From the NCBI GenBank assembly GCA_021521415.1, contig JAIQDT010003804.1:124001-188000 (forward strand): a DNA stretch of 64,000 nucleotides. The letters are read 5' to 3'. Of this stretch, positions 11,041 through 21,640 are shown one piece after another (within the stretch, counting starts at the first letter, position 1; the number at the start of each line of letters is the position of its first letter). The DNA is from Bidens hawaiensis (taxonomy: Eukaryota; Streptophyta; Magnoliopsida; Asterales; Asteraceae). Position numbers and translations under genes: made by a program. The notes below the pieces were generated by a model. That model was given only the letters and a program-made list of their open reading frames with translations, searched no databases and had not been told where the DNA came from.

Positions 11041-12155
11041 TATCTCATTCGCTAAGGAAAATTGGGTGATTCGTTAAAATGTTTAACGAATGTAAAGCCA
11101 TTCGTTATTTAAACATAGCGAATGAGTTTCTCATTCGTTATAAAGACATTCGCTTCCGTTGTGCATAATGAATGGAGGTCATTCGTTTAAACATTTAACG
11201 AATAGAATGTATAATGTATCATTCGTTAAAGATTAACGAATAACTTCTTTATTCGTTAAAATGTTAACGAATAAGAGAAGGTAAAATAAGATTCGTTAAA
11301 ATTTTTAACGAATGAGAATCTTATTCGTTGAAAAGTTTAACGAATCAGGATTATTAATTTAACGAATGAGGTCATTCGTTAGTTCAAATTTTGAACGAAT
11401 GACCTCGGGCGTTGTGAAATTATTGGGTTAAAATCCCAATGTTTGACGAATGCCATTTCATTCGCCATTTTCCTATTTCACTATCACCCTAGACGAACTA
11501 TTGCAAAATTTTTCCAAGATTTCATACCTGCTTATTATCGTAATTGATTAACATATTCGTGTTATACAGGTATTGGCGATCTCAATGATATGAGTTTTAT
11601 GGAGTTTTATCGGGTTTTTATGTGTTAATTGAGTGATGTTCTAACTGGTTATGAACCGAACAGTTGCACACTGTTAAAACTCATATATTGATGACAATTA
11701 GTTCCGATGATCATTGATTAAGATATAAAACTGATTTCAGACCAATGTCATTGGATTTAAATGTGAAAATTGTTAGGAAACTAACTGATATTCGTTGATA
11801 TTCATCGTTTTTGACTTTGAATAGTCAAAATTAATTTAATTTTTGACCCCTGATAGTCAAATGAAAATTTAATTTACATTCGTTACCTTTGTAACGAATG
11901 ATCAGGTCAGATTCGTTAAATTGTTAACGAAAGACTATCTGTTTCTCTAAGATAGCGAATGGACAGTGTATTTGATAACGAATAAGTGTAACGAATCAGA
12001 GTTGATTCGTTAAAGTAATACACATTGATTCATTACAATAACGAATGACTTCACGTATAAGTATGATTCGTTCATTGTAACGAATGTAAAACATTAATTG
12101 TATAACGAATGTCTCATTCGTATAAAGTAACGAATGAGATGATCATTCGTTAAAT
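11040..12155 (+). repeat. Octamer array upstream of the extra reading frame
   Basis: Dozens of ATTCGTTA / TAACGAAT octamers and ATTCGCTA / TAGCGAAT variants, often as head-to-head pairs separated by a few bases that could fold as short hairpins (for example TTAACGAATG followed by CATTCGTTA around 11085-11110). A gap of about 400 bp (11470-11870) is free of them. The array ends about 15 bp before the upstream ATG at 12160. Confidence 0.85.
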
Positions 12156-12180
12156 CAGTATGATGTATTTAAACAGTTTG

Positions 12181-12198
12181 CTGATTTTTTTTAAACAG
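12181..12198 (+). promoter_or_regulatory. Possible splice acceptor before the extra reading frame
   Basis: A pyrimidine-rich tract (CTGATTTTTTTT) followed by AAACAG lies just upstream of the ATG at 12202. Extra 3' genes of LTR retrotransposons are often expressed from spliced RNA. The donor has not been identified, so this is a motif-level call. Confidence 0.35.
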
Positions 12199-12201
12199 AA
12201 T

Positions 12202-15081
12202 ATGGCAGAAGAGATCTTTCAACATCCAGTTCCCGAGCAACAACCAGAAAATAATCCTGAGCTACAGCCTAAAATTCAAGCTGAACCTGTTCAAGCTCCT
12301 GTCATGCTGTCATGGAACAAGAGCCATAATATTTGTGCCTATCTTGAGGCAAACTTTGAAGATTCTCCGATATTCGGGGGAATGATTAGTTTTCTAATTC
12401 GCTCGAGAATCTACAAGGCCATTTCTACCCGTACAGTTGTTTATCAGAAGATAATACAAGAGTTCTGGAATACTGCTACGTTCAATGAAGAAGATAATCA
12501 GATAGAAGTGGTTATTCAAGAAAAACGGGTGATGATTGATATTGGCGTGATCAGAGACTCACTAGGATTTAATGACACAGTTGATGATAGATGTGAGTTT
12601 GATAGAGCATTGATCAGAGGATTATTTGGCCGTGTAAAGTATAATGGTGATTTGGGCAGATCTGTGTACAACAAAGCGAACTTGTGTGAACAATACAAGT
12701 ATCTGCTTCACGTATTGATTCATTGTCTTGGTGGACGTAAGGGTGGATTTGACGAGTGCCAAGCGATGCTTCAATCTGCGTTTGTTGCCCTTGTTCTTAA
12801 TAAACCATTCAATTTCTCAGAATTGGTTTATTATCATTTGAAAGAAAACATCACCAGCAGACATAAGTTCTTAATGTATCCTAGATTTTTACAAATGATG
12901 ATAAATGATCTGGTACCTGACTTGGAAAAAGATCAAGCAGACGTGATGAAGCTCGATCATATGAATGAAGAGATGATGCGACGTTTGAGATCGTACAGAG
13001 GTCAGAGTTTGGCAAATCGACCAAAGTTTAAACGTTTGATTAGTCATCTAGCGAATATTGATTATGTCGCGCCACCTAATGATCGTTGGGCTCATGACGA
13101 TTCCGATTCAGAACGTGAAGGTGGTGATGGTGGTGATGGTGGTCCAAGACCACAAGCTGAGTTAAGTTATGAACAGAAACGTAAGCGTAAAGGTAAAGAA
13201 CCGATGACGGAAAATGGGGAGAAACTTAAGAAACAACGAGTTAGAAGGGGTTTGGGTATTGAGATACCGAGTCAGCTGTTTGTGCATTCTACTGCTGTTT
13301 CTACTCCTATTATTTCTTCTACTGCTTCTCAAGTTCCAGTTCCACAGATTCCACGATCTCCTACTCCTACTACAATGACAGATTTTCCTCGTTCTCCAAC
13401 ACCTGTGCAGATGCATACGTCTCCAATGCCTCCAACTTTGACTTTGGCTACTACTGTGAGGCCTGATCCTCATTTTGGAGACATATTACATACTGTATTG
13501 GCACAGATGCCTACACCATAGCCAACTACTCCTGTTACTCCAACACCGTTGCCGAAGCCTGAGCATTCTTTTATGTCATTCAATCGTCCTCAGGGTCCAA
13601 TGCAACCAGTGCATCCTAATTTCTATCACATGGCTCCTCATGCTCAATGGTTTCACATGATGAATCTGTTACATTTACAGCACACTCAATTGCAAGTAGA
13701 CAGAGTTGCAAATGAGCTAGCGCAACGGAATTTGCTGAGGCATCTTCTATCGGCTCAACGTGATAATAGGGAACTTCGAGCCCTGATTGCTGCTCAGGGG
13801 GAGAGATTAGATAAGCAGGATGAGGTTATTCTTCAACTGACATGCAAAGAAGATGCATTAAAGAAGTTGAAGAATAATGAAGACGATCAGGATGATGCAG
13901 GGGGTGGGGTAGATCAGCAACCGGGCGGAAGTTCCACACCGTCAGCGGGTAATAAGACTGATGCGAGTGTTGGTGGTGGGTCTGAAGCTAGTAATCTACA
14001 GATTGTTTCATATAAATATTACACGAGAGCCAAGCCAATAGATGTTATTCCGGCTAACATGCTTCTGTTTGTAAGAATGGATGGGATTGTATACAGTATG
14101 GTGAATGCTGATGAGATCGAAGAAGGAGAATTTGTTGATCATTCTTTAACGAAAGAACAAATTGCCTTGCTTTTGGATCTAAATGATGATGAGATTGAGG
14201 AATTGGGTAAGAACGTAGATGTGGAGATGGAAGATAATACTGATACAGGTATTCCTCACGGGAATGTACCTGATTTTGAAGAAGTGGAAGTGGAAGATGT
14301 TACTGCTGAAGAATATCCGGAGTTTTACACAAATAATAACAATGACTCGGGTATTCCATTCTTTATGACTGAACATTTTAATGCAGCAGAACGTCGGTTA
14401 CAAGAAGAAAAGAATAAGTTTAAAGCTGTTGAATCAAGTCATGTATCCACTACTGATAAAAAGCGCAAACGTGCTTTGGATGGTATGTTCGAGCATAACG
14501 TAAAGAAGATGAACAAGATGATCGAGACCTTTCATTATCATGAACAAGAGGAAGTCAAATTAGCAAGGGATCGAGCATCCGCATACCAAATGAAGAAGTA
14601 CAAGCCAGCTAAAGATGTGAGAGGTGACATGGTAGCATGGCAGTATGATTCTGAGCTTAAGGTATATATCGTGAAGTGGGAGCATGGTATTTATTATTTC
14701 AAACGCCCACACGATGTCTTATCTATGCCCAGATGGGATGTGAGAACCCTAGCCAATCGACCGTTTGTGAATCGTGGGGACGATAAGTGGGCTAGTTGGT
14801 TCTATAAGCAGTTATTACATGAAACCCGTTTTGGTTTCAAGTTTTTCAAGCCTCAGGTGCCAACTCATAAGTACATTGATGAGATTGATACTCGCACTGG
14901 CTGGAGGAAGTTAATTTTACAAGTCAAGCCGCCGAAGACTATGAAGAGGGTTCCCATGAAGATATTTCCTCAGAGTCTTTTCACCTCGTTCAATTATTGG
15001 TACTACGACAATATTACAGGTGAAGCGGTGATTGTTTATGGTTACGGTTCTAACACGAAGACAATAGTGTTATTGATCTGA
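12202..15081 (+). pseudogene. Extra 3' reading frame of the copia element, one in-frame stop
   Basis: A single frame of 960 codons in the position where Sireviruses carry an envelope-like gene, interrupted by one TAG at 13519-13521. The sequence reads on in the same frame on both sides with Pro/Thr-rich composition, so the stop looks like one C-to-T change of a Gln codon. Start: the ATG at 12202, after a possible splice acceptor; an in-frame ATG lies at 12160. Residues 1-270 form a globular part (NKSHNICAYLEANFEDSP, QEFWNTATFNEEDN, VIRDSLGFND, LNKPFNFSELVYYHL). Then come an acidic/Gly patch, a basic nuclear-signal-like patch (QKRKRKGKEP), a Pro/Thr-rich linker, a coiled coil (about 13650-13880), an acidic region and a C-terminal globular domain (GDMVAWQYDSELKVYIVKWE, FSSFNYWYYD-like end). 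No signal peptide or membrane segment is seen. I do not recognise a function. Confidence 0.75.
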
Positions 15082-15273
15082 TGTGGCTAGTCAACCTATC
15101 TGAGTCTGACAACGATGCGTTATTTACAAGTCAGATCAAATTTGCTAATGTAAGAGATTATGAACTTGCTATGCAGTTTCAGAAGGTTGTTAAAGTCTGT
15201 TATGCATACAAGATTCATAGCTGCGTTGACTGAAAGACGAAGATGTTCCAGTGTTAAAGTAGATAAAGAGCTC

Positions 15274-15289
15274 GAGACGAGGGGGAGTT
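15274..15289 (+). other. Polypurine tract of the copia element
   Basis: GAGACGAGGGGGAGTT directly abuts the 3' LTR-B; primes plus-strand cDNA. The same motif, two bases shorter, precedes the upstream LTR-B at 1574. 15082-15273 is short noncoding sequence. Confidence 0.85.
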
Positions 15290-15778
15290 TGTTGATACAT
15301 GTTTTGTACGTCTCGGTCTTTATCAGGGCATTAATGTAATAAGTCTAAAGTATAGGGGTCTTAATGTAAATATGGCTAAATAGGCCATTCGCTCTAATGT
15401 AAATTACATTCTTTACCCCGTAATGAATGTAACACATTCGTCTAATTGTAAGCTCATTCGTTAACCTAGATTAACGAATGAGGGCCATTTGCTATCTTTT
15501 AAAGTATAACGAATAAGTATGTTTATTCGTTAAAGTATCTGTAACGAATGACACATTCGTTAAGTGTTAAATTAACGAATGTGGTCATCCCCTATAAATA
15601 CCCTGTAACTTATCATTAATGTAACAGTTCTAATATTTTGCCATTTTCTCTCTCGTTACTCTGCCGTATTGTTCACTCAACATACACACTACATACACAT
15701 GTGTATGCAAGCCTAATCGTATAAGAATCAACATGTGTATCGTTGTTATCAAGATCTAGATCTGTACAAGCTCTTTCA
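15290..15778 (+). repeat. LTR-B, downstream copy
   Basis: TGTTGATACATG to AGCTCTTTCA, 489 bp, followed by the CTGTG target duplication. TATA box at 15593-15600. It differs from the upstream LTR-B mainly in one missing octamer (near 1770) and scattered substitutions. Confidence 0.9.
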
Positions 15779-15783
15779 CTGTG
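15779..15783. repeat. Target site duplication, right copy (CTGTG)
   Basis: Pairs with 1024-1028. Confidence 0.9.
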
Positions 15784-16666
15784 AAGTTCAGCAAATGATC
15801 GCTTGGATCAGTCATCCCATTGTATTTTCCCAAATTACTCGGGATTTTGATGTTTGTTGGGAAAGGAGCGGTGGCTATTCGCGGAATGAACTTTGACTTT
15901 TCCGTGAATGCCGCGGGGCAGTATGGTTTGGTGAAGTCTTCTTCTGCATCGCTGAAGTATTCAGCATGCTTTACTAACAGCTTGGGGTGGCTAGTCGTCT
16001 CCCTACCATAGTCCCGGCTGCCGTCACTTGCGTAATCTTCTTGAAACGTTTCTTTCTGCAGAGTATCTCGTGGGGTTCTATGAGATAGAGTACGCTGAGT
16101 GTGGTAACTTCTTTCGCGGCTTTTTGCGAGTGACCGACCGGCTGACCGAGAGTTGTCTTCCAACTCAAGGTCTTGAGCGCGCTGGGGTGCTGGCGGCGGA
16201 GACGGAGGCGGTGAGTCGTACGTCAGTGCTCTGGCTTGTACTTGATCTCGCCTTACTCTTCGCTAATACTCTTCTTTTAGCCGCTGTTTCTCTTGTTGAT
16301 ACCACTCTTCAGGGGTGAGAATGTTTTTACCAGACCTGGCCTGATAAGTTCTCGTTTTGTCCCCGTCGAATTTGGGAAATTCTCCGGCTCCGTCTTCCAG
16401 AGCCGGAGTTTGAGTGGTCCGTTGAATCTTAGTGACTTTGTGCCTCAGGAACTCTCCGGCCCGGTCTTCCCGGACCGGGGTTTGGTGTTCATACAAGGTG
16501 CAAAGTCTTCAAACCTTGGAACTTTTCCAGTTCTATATTCGAAACTCGGAGTTCTAGTACTCTGGCGAAGATCGTCCGACACCTGTCCTTCATGGACTAG
16601 ATCGTTCAGAATTTCAGTACAACAGGACCTTGCCGGAGCTGCAGATGGCTGTTGGTTCTGACTCAT
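15784..16666 (-). pseudogene. gag: Tat-lineage gag, N-terminal part
   Basis: Minus-strand 5' portion of the Gag whose remainder is at 1-1028. The start is the ATG at 16666, about 55 bases inside the primer site. The first frame (16666-16445) passes by frameshift into a second (16496-16263) and then a third (16163 to the insertion), so it was already broken or is now. The last part carries the conserved stretch before the Gag core (FIPRIATAPFPTNIKIPSNL, then GKYNGMTDPSDHLLNF), which matches the 39901-41628 Gag (KMPSGLGKYDGTRDPDDFL). A low-complexity stretch repeats a Pro-x-Phe/Arg-Gly-Glu-type motif at 16300-16500. Confidence 0.8.
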
Positions 16667-16720
16667 CTTCAGATCACAGTGAATCGAAAAAACCGTAAAA
16701 AACCGTGGATCTAGCTAAAA

Positions 16721-16733
16721 CCGGATGGCGCCA
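16721..16733 (-). other. Tat primer binding site
   Basis: Minus-strand TGGCGCCATCCGG lies one base after the LTR end. TGGCGCC-type primer sites are usual for Tat/Athila-type gypsy elements. The same core is found at 41691-41699. Confidence 0.75.
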
Positions 16734-16734
16734 A

Positions 16735-17526
16735 TGAAGAAACACCAGATCGAACTGGATGGTCCGATCAAGTATTTCCCCAGATGTGAGTATTCTGAAG
16801 TGCTATGAGAACAGATCCAAGCTAGTGCCTGCAAAACAAAACACCGTTGAGTCTCGTTACGGGAAGGACAGAGTGGGGGGTCTTCCCGTAACCACCCTCC
16901 GGCGTGAGAATCAGTACTGTATCTTAATCAGAAATAATATGAGTACCGGTATATTGCGTAAGGGTTGAGAGTGTGAATGAATACCTTGAAGAGATGATCT
17001 TCGTATTTATAGCCGGAGGTGTAGGGAAGGTGATTGGTGGAGTTGTCACTATCGAGTTATTCCCTCTCTACCTGAATGGACACGTGTCGGGCCTTTATTG
17101 GATGTGACAGCCTGGACCCGTTTATGGTGTAGCCATTATCTGTGCACGTCGTGGGGTGGCCATTACGTGTCCAGGTGTCTCTTTTCCATTGGTCGATGTC
17201 GCTATCAGGGGGTATTGAGGTAATCTTCTAGAAATAGTTTGTTGCAACTGCTCTTTCATATCACGTGGGAATCATGTGTGTGATGAATCCCTTGTGTTGC
17301 ATGTGGATTCCTTCCGCGGATGCTTGTTGGTGATCCGCGGGTTACAACTGGAGATCTGCGAAACATGTTTTGAATTGTGGACGTCTTTGCAAGTCCACGT
17401 GTTCCTCGCGCGGATGTCTTTGACGATCCGCGGGTTGGATAAGAGATCCGTGGGTGGCGGATGTCTTTTGACAATCCACGGGTCGGATAAGGAATCCATG
17501 GGTAGCTTTGCTATCCTCCCTTTATA
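16735..17526 (-). repeat. 5' LTR of the left Tat element
   Basis: On the plus strand it starts TGAAGAAACACC, the inverted terminal motif shared with the other Tat LTRs here. It contains a minus-strand TATA box (CTATAAATA, 17004-17012), a purine-rich GTGGGGGGTCTTCCC stretch, and repeated CCGCGGGTT-type units at 17330-17490. It is homologous to 44415-45080. The right end near 17526 is set by comparison with that LTR and is approximate. Confidence 0.7.
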
Positions 17527-18648
17527 GTCCTCTTTTCAATAATACAAGCCGCTCAGGAATATATTTGTGCAATGGCTTGTTTATATAGTGAAGTTTTTGT
17601 TACAAGTAGTAGAAACATTCGGGGCCGCACACATACGGGGCATAAAATGTTATATTTTCGGGGAGTAGTGATTGCATTTTTTCATTTTATATGTGTGTGT
17701 ATATATATGTCTTGTTAATATGAACACTTATTTATTTATTTATTTATTTATTTTTGTTTTTAAGTTTTTTCTTTGTTAAATAATTTGAGAAGGGAAACGT
17801 TATTTGGTGAGGTTTTGGCGAGCTAGGTTATTGGTTTTAATGACTACTTAATTTGAGTGAGGAAAATATATATTTTTAATTTTCTTCAAATACGTTCTTG
17901 GTCGCATTTTTAACAATACCAGCCGTTTAGGAATATATTTATACACGTGCTTGTTTATGTAGTGACATTTTTGTTTTAAGTAGTAGAAATTATAGGGTCA
18001 TAAAACGGCCATATATTTATTTATATGTTTATTTATTTTGTCTTACATATTTTATGTGGTTGTTAGTACGAGCAATTATTATTTTTCTTTGTTAAATAAC
18101 TTGAGATTTGGACACCTAAACTATAAATAAAGGAAAAAGCATTTTTGTTTTTACATTTCCTATATCTAGTTTTGATATAATTTTTTTCAAAGCTGATCCA
18201 TCATAGCGCACCGGTTTTTACCACTAGTTAGTTTAATTTACAAGTTGTAAAATGGTAGTCGGATACTCGGATAACATTAGATGTTAAGAGACTTGGAGCT
18301 ATGATCAACATTATTAATATTACAATCGCTTGCTACCAAGTGTAAGAAAAAATTTTTTTGGCTGAGAATAAGAAAGCGTGTTTTAATTAATAAGATATAT
18401 TAACATCTTAAAAATTGCGATTAGATTTTGTATGAGGTACAAGACTTGAGATCTAATGTCTTAGACTTGAAACCTGATTGAAGATGGTTTTCTCTACAAT
18501 GGTGGATGTCCTTGTTAACGGTGTTCTTAAGTGATCGGTATATACACATCTCGTCTTAGGAATGCTCACTCGAGTATTGGGGGTAGTTTTGAACGCTCTT
18601 AATAAAAGAAGAAAAAGAATGATATTATGTGTTTTGCCGATCAATATA
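17527..18648. other. Intergenic sequence with a diverged duplication
   Basis: No gene seen. A block at about 17537-17640 (AGCCGCTCAGGAATATATTT, then GTAGTAGAAA) recurs in diverged form at about 17912-18005 (AGCCGTTTAGGAATATATTT). A (TTTA)n microsatellite lies at 17727-17755. Confidence 0.6.
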
Positions 18649-18990
18649 CACTACTAGAAAAATGGTCAACTTCCTACGTCACTTTTCGTTGGAAATGTGT
18701 AGGAAATCATCTTTTCCAACACATTTCCAACAAATATGGGTACGTGGGAAAAAGCTCCGTGAGAAATATTTTTTTACGTAATTCCAACACACTTTCCAAC
18801 ATATTACCTACAAAAATATGTCGTTGGAGTTTCCAACACATTTCTAACTCAAATAACAAAAACTTTGATTTTCACTTTTCTACTCATTTCCTACGCATAT
18901 TAATATAATGTCTTTGGGAGTTTCCAACGCATCTTCAACACAAATAATTAAAACATTTATTTTTGTTTTCTTACGCATTTCCTATGCATA
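18649..18990 (+). repeat. CACTA left terminal and subterminal repeats
   Basis: Terminal inverted repeat followed by at least six copies of the TTCCAACACATTTCC / GGAAATGTGT family within 340 bp, the typical binding region for a CACTA accessory protein. Confidence 0.8.
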
Positions 18991-19290
18991 TTAATATTTT
19001 TTTTTTAGCTTAATTTTTTTTCCTGCATAATCCAAAAATGAATTAAAAAAAACACAATAATCAAGATTCTGTTGTGCTAAAAATGTAAAAAAACTTATAT
19101 ATAATACAAAACATGTTTTACAAATCAACCGCAAATACGATAACTTAAATTTATAAGGTTCACAATATGGCACTAATCTTGAATTGTGTATCCTTTCCTC
19201 ATCTTCCATACACTTGTTTTCCATTTGTTTCATTTGTTGTTCGAAGTCTTCTCTTGCTATCCGTTCATTTTTCAATTGTTCTTCCATCAA
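18991..19290 (-). pseudogene. Possible CACTA-encoded coiled-coil exon
   Basis: Minus-strand 99-codon frame beginning MMEEQLKNERIAREDFEQQMKQ, a Glu/Gln/Lys-rich coiled coil ending about residue 37. The rest is hydrophobic and AT-rich and probably intron or untranslated sequence. Short coiled-coil ends like this occur at the C-terminus of the plant En/Spm accessory (Transposase_24-type) proteins, and the position just inside the CACTA end fits. The identification is inferred from composition and context only. Confidence 0.35.
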
Positions 19291-20954
19291 GGCCCAAACT
19301 ACTTGTACCTAAAAATTTGTTAAAACATATATAATAATTAACAAAACAAAATATATATGATTAATAATCATACCCAATGTTTTCTAAACCAAATCGGGCA
19401 TCAAACCACTCTTTTTAATGGTTAATTGGTCAACAAGTCAGATCGTTTGACCAGATGACATCATAATTTAACTATATAAGTGCAGATCACATATTATATT
19501 TCATGTTTTCGGGGGCATATAGGGTATTAACTTCCACATTGTAGCTTAAATATAGTCACTTAAAGTTAAATTAAAAAACAGTTCACAAAAATGTTCATAA
19601 TTTTGAAGAAAATAAACTGAATTTGCATCATTGCATGGTTTGTTACAACAAAGTTGGTGATTAAAACATAAGTTGGTGATTAAAATTTTCCGTCTGCTAA
19701 CTCAAGATGTAGTCAAAAGTTGAAATTTAAATTCTAAGTCAAAGTTACATATTGAAGTTTAAAAATTTCGCTTTCAAAGTTTGTTACTACACGGGTATTT
19801 TGGGGATAACTAATTTTGAGCTGCATATTAAAATTATACCTGAAATATTAGCATCATTGATGAACATGTTTAAGGTTAAGGTTATGCTACATTAGACTAA
19901 GAATCTGTAAATATGACAGCTTAAAAAATGGAAAAGAAAAAAAAAACTTACCAGTTATGCTACTGACTTGCAAATAGAAAGCAGTCATCATCTTGAAACG
20001 GTTATTGCTAAAAACTTTAAGCCTAAATAAATCCTGCATATGTCAAAAAAACAAAAAAAAAAATAAATAAGCAGTAGCATAATTAGTTGTTTAAATAAGC
20101 AATCATGAACATTAAATCTATAATAATATAAGTTACATGTTTTCATTTTATTATGGATATGGTTTAAAATAAACTCTCATCTTAACACATTGATACACAT
20201 GCATGAATAACCCACAGAAAAATATGCACAGCTTATCATCCTCAGGTTTCCTATAAAAGCACTCTGGTGTGTCCAAATGCACAGACAGGTACTATCTACA
20301 GTGAACCAAGAGAGAATGATGACTTGGAAAATAACTATAGGATATTAGATTTAACAAAGGTTGCATAATATGATACGCATTACCATACATACAATCTAAA
20401 CCAGTTCTTTTCAAATGTAACCTGAAAGAGCACAGTTTAAAACGTTAAGGTTAATGCATAATTATTACTAATGATATGTAATCACTTTGGCTAAATAAGT
20501 AACCTCCCCGTAGTTCTCAATTAAGCACCTCCAGGGATCTCCAAAGCTTCGCATAATCAACACCATCCTACCAAAGCGCGTTTTCAAAATTCAAACCACC
20601 ACAAAATATTAAACCACTGAAAAATTAAGAAAATGAAACAATTTGATGTGACCTAGGTCAGAACATGTATTTTATTGTTCAAAATTTCAGACTTTATCCG
20701 CAGAATTCCGGAATACTGAAAGTTGGTTCTTTGTACACAGAAAACTACAAGAAAATGATAAAAAAAATCAAAAAGTGAGATTATTTTAATGATTCAGATA
20801 GGATACCACATTAACAAACCACTTAATATAATTGGCAATTTAAGGTATATGTTACCACAATCCAGATTTACATTTGCAACAAATAGTTTGGCCGTTTTAA
20901 TAAATCTGGTTAAACTGATGACCTAGCGCCGATTTTTAGGCATACAACCATACG
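19291..20954. other. CACTA interior, noncoding
   Basis: AT-rich sequence with no open frame worth naming; probably introns and remnants of the transposon's own genes. Confidence 0.5.
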
Positions 20955-20959
20955 ATTTA
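20955..20959. repeat. Target site duplication ATTTA, left copy
   Basis: ATTTA precedes the left LTR at 20960 and recurs at 25026-25030 after the right LTR. Confidence 0.8.
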
Positions 20960-21140
20960 TTTCAAAGATGGTTTATTTCCATTCATTTCACATTCAATGT
21001 AATGCTACAGCCATTATATAATACCAAAATACAAAATCAACTCCATAAAAATAGCTATCTAAAAAGGAAGTAAATAAAAGGTAATATGTCATATATGGAG
21101 GTCGTGGAAATGAGAGCTGAAAATAAGCCACTAATTTAGA
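20960..21140 (-). repeat. 3' LTR of the short-LTR copia element
   Basis: 181 bp; plus-strand ends TTTCAAAGATGG and CTAATTTAGA, so on the coding strand the LTR starts TCTAAATTAG. Identical to 24845-25025 except for one T/C difference near 21100. Confidence 0.85.
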
Positions 21141-21153
21141 CTCCCTCTCAAGT
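21141..21153 (-). other. Polypurine tract of the short-LTR copia element
   Basis: Minus-strand TTGAGAGGGAGT directly before the 3' LTR; it overlaps the stop codon of the RNase H frame. Confidence 0.75.
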
Positions 21154-21640
21154 TGGAGCGTGCAAGTCACGAACGCCTAACTTGCCCAGAAGGTGTTGCA
21201 ACTGTTGAGAACTGAGGGCCTTGGTAAATAAATCAGCTATTTGGTGTTTTGTATCAATTGTCTTGGTGAATCTCTTTTGAATCTACTCATTCGCGAACGA
21301 AGAAACAATCCATTTCAACGTGTTTTGTGCGTTCATGGTAAACCGGGTTGTGGCAATATGTCTTGCGGCTTGATTGTCACAAAAGAGGGGGTTGGTTGAT
21401 CTTGTGGTAATCCAAGTTCTTTCAAGAGCCAACGTAACCATAAAACCTCACTAACTGTAGTCGCCATGGCATGGTATTCAGCCTCCGCCGAGGAACGAGA
21501 CACAACAGATTGCTTTTTTGATTTCCACGAGATGGGGGCTCCCCCAAAGAGGAGCAAGTAACCAGTTCTTGATCTTCTCGAGTAAGGGCATCCAAGCCAA
21601 TCAGAGTCACTATATGTGGTGAGGGTGTTCCACCTTCCTT
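21150..21640 (-). pseudogene. pol: Copia RNase H (short-LTR element)
   Basis: C-terminal RNase H domain of copia pol. Motifs [23 protein letters not shown] and [10 protein letters not shown] are in one frame (21557-21333). The following DNQAARHIA part and the C-terminal end (to the TGA near 21151) are in other frames, so at least two frameshifts split it (near 21380, and near 21620 at the junction with RT). Confidence 0.8.

Larger units (their letters stand above)
1029..15778 (+). mobile_element. Ty1/copia LTR retrotransposon insertion (Sirevirus-like layout)
   Basis: A 14.75 kb plus-strand insertion into the Tat gag. Order: LTR-A (1029-1533), primer site, 25 bp with a polypurine tract, LTR-B (1574-2075), primer site, leader with octamer array, gag, protease, integrase, reverse transcriptase, RNase H, a 2.6 kb noncoding stretch with a second array, an extra reading frame (12202-15081), polypurine tract, LTR-B (15290-15778). 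Integrase upstream of reverse transcriptase is the copia order. The long Gag with a coiled-coil stretch and the large reading frame between pol and the 3' LTR recall the SIRE/Sirevirus lineage, though the extra protein is not envelope-like. The two LTR-B copies differ by roughly 14 substitutions and a short indel. Coding parts contain many stops and frameshifts, so it is not autonomous. Confidence 0.9.

Noticed and set aside
12202..15081. Calling the extra copia gene an envelope gene
   Set aside because: No signal peptide, membrane span or fusion-peptide-like segment; the position alone is not enough.
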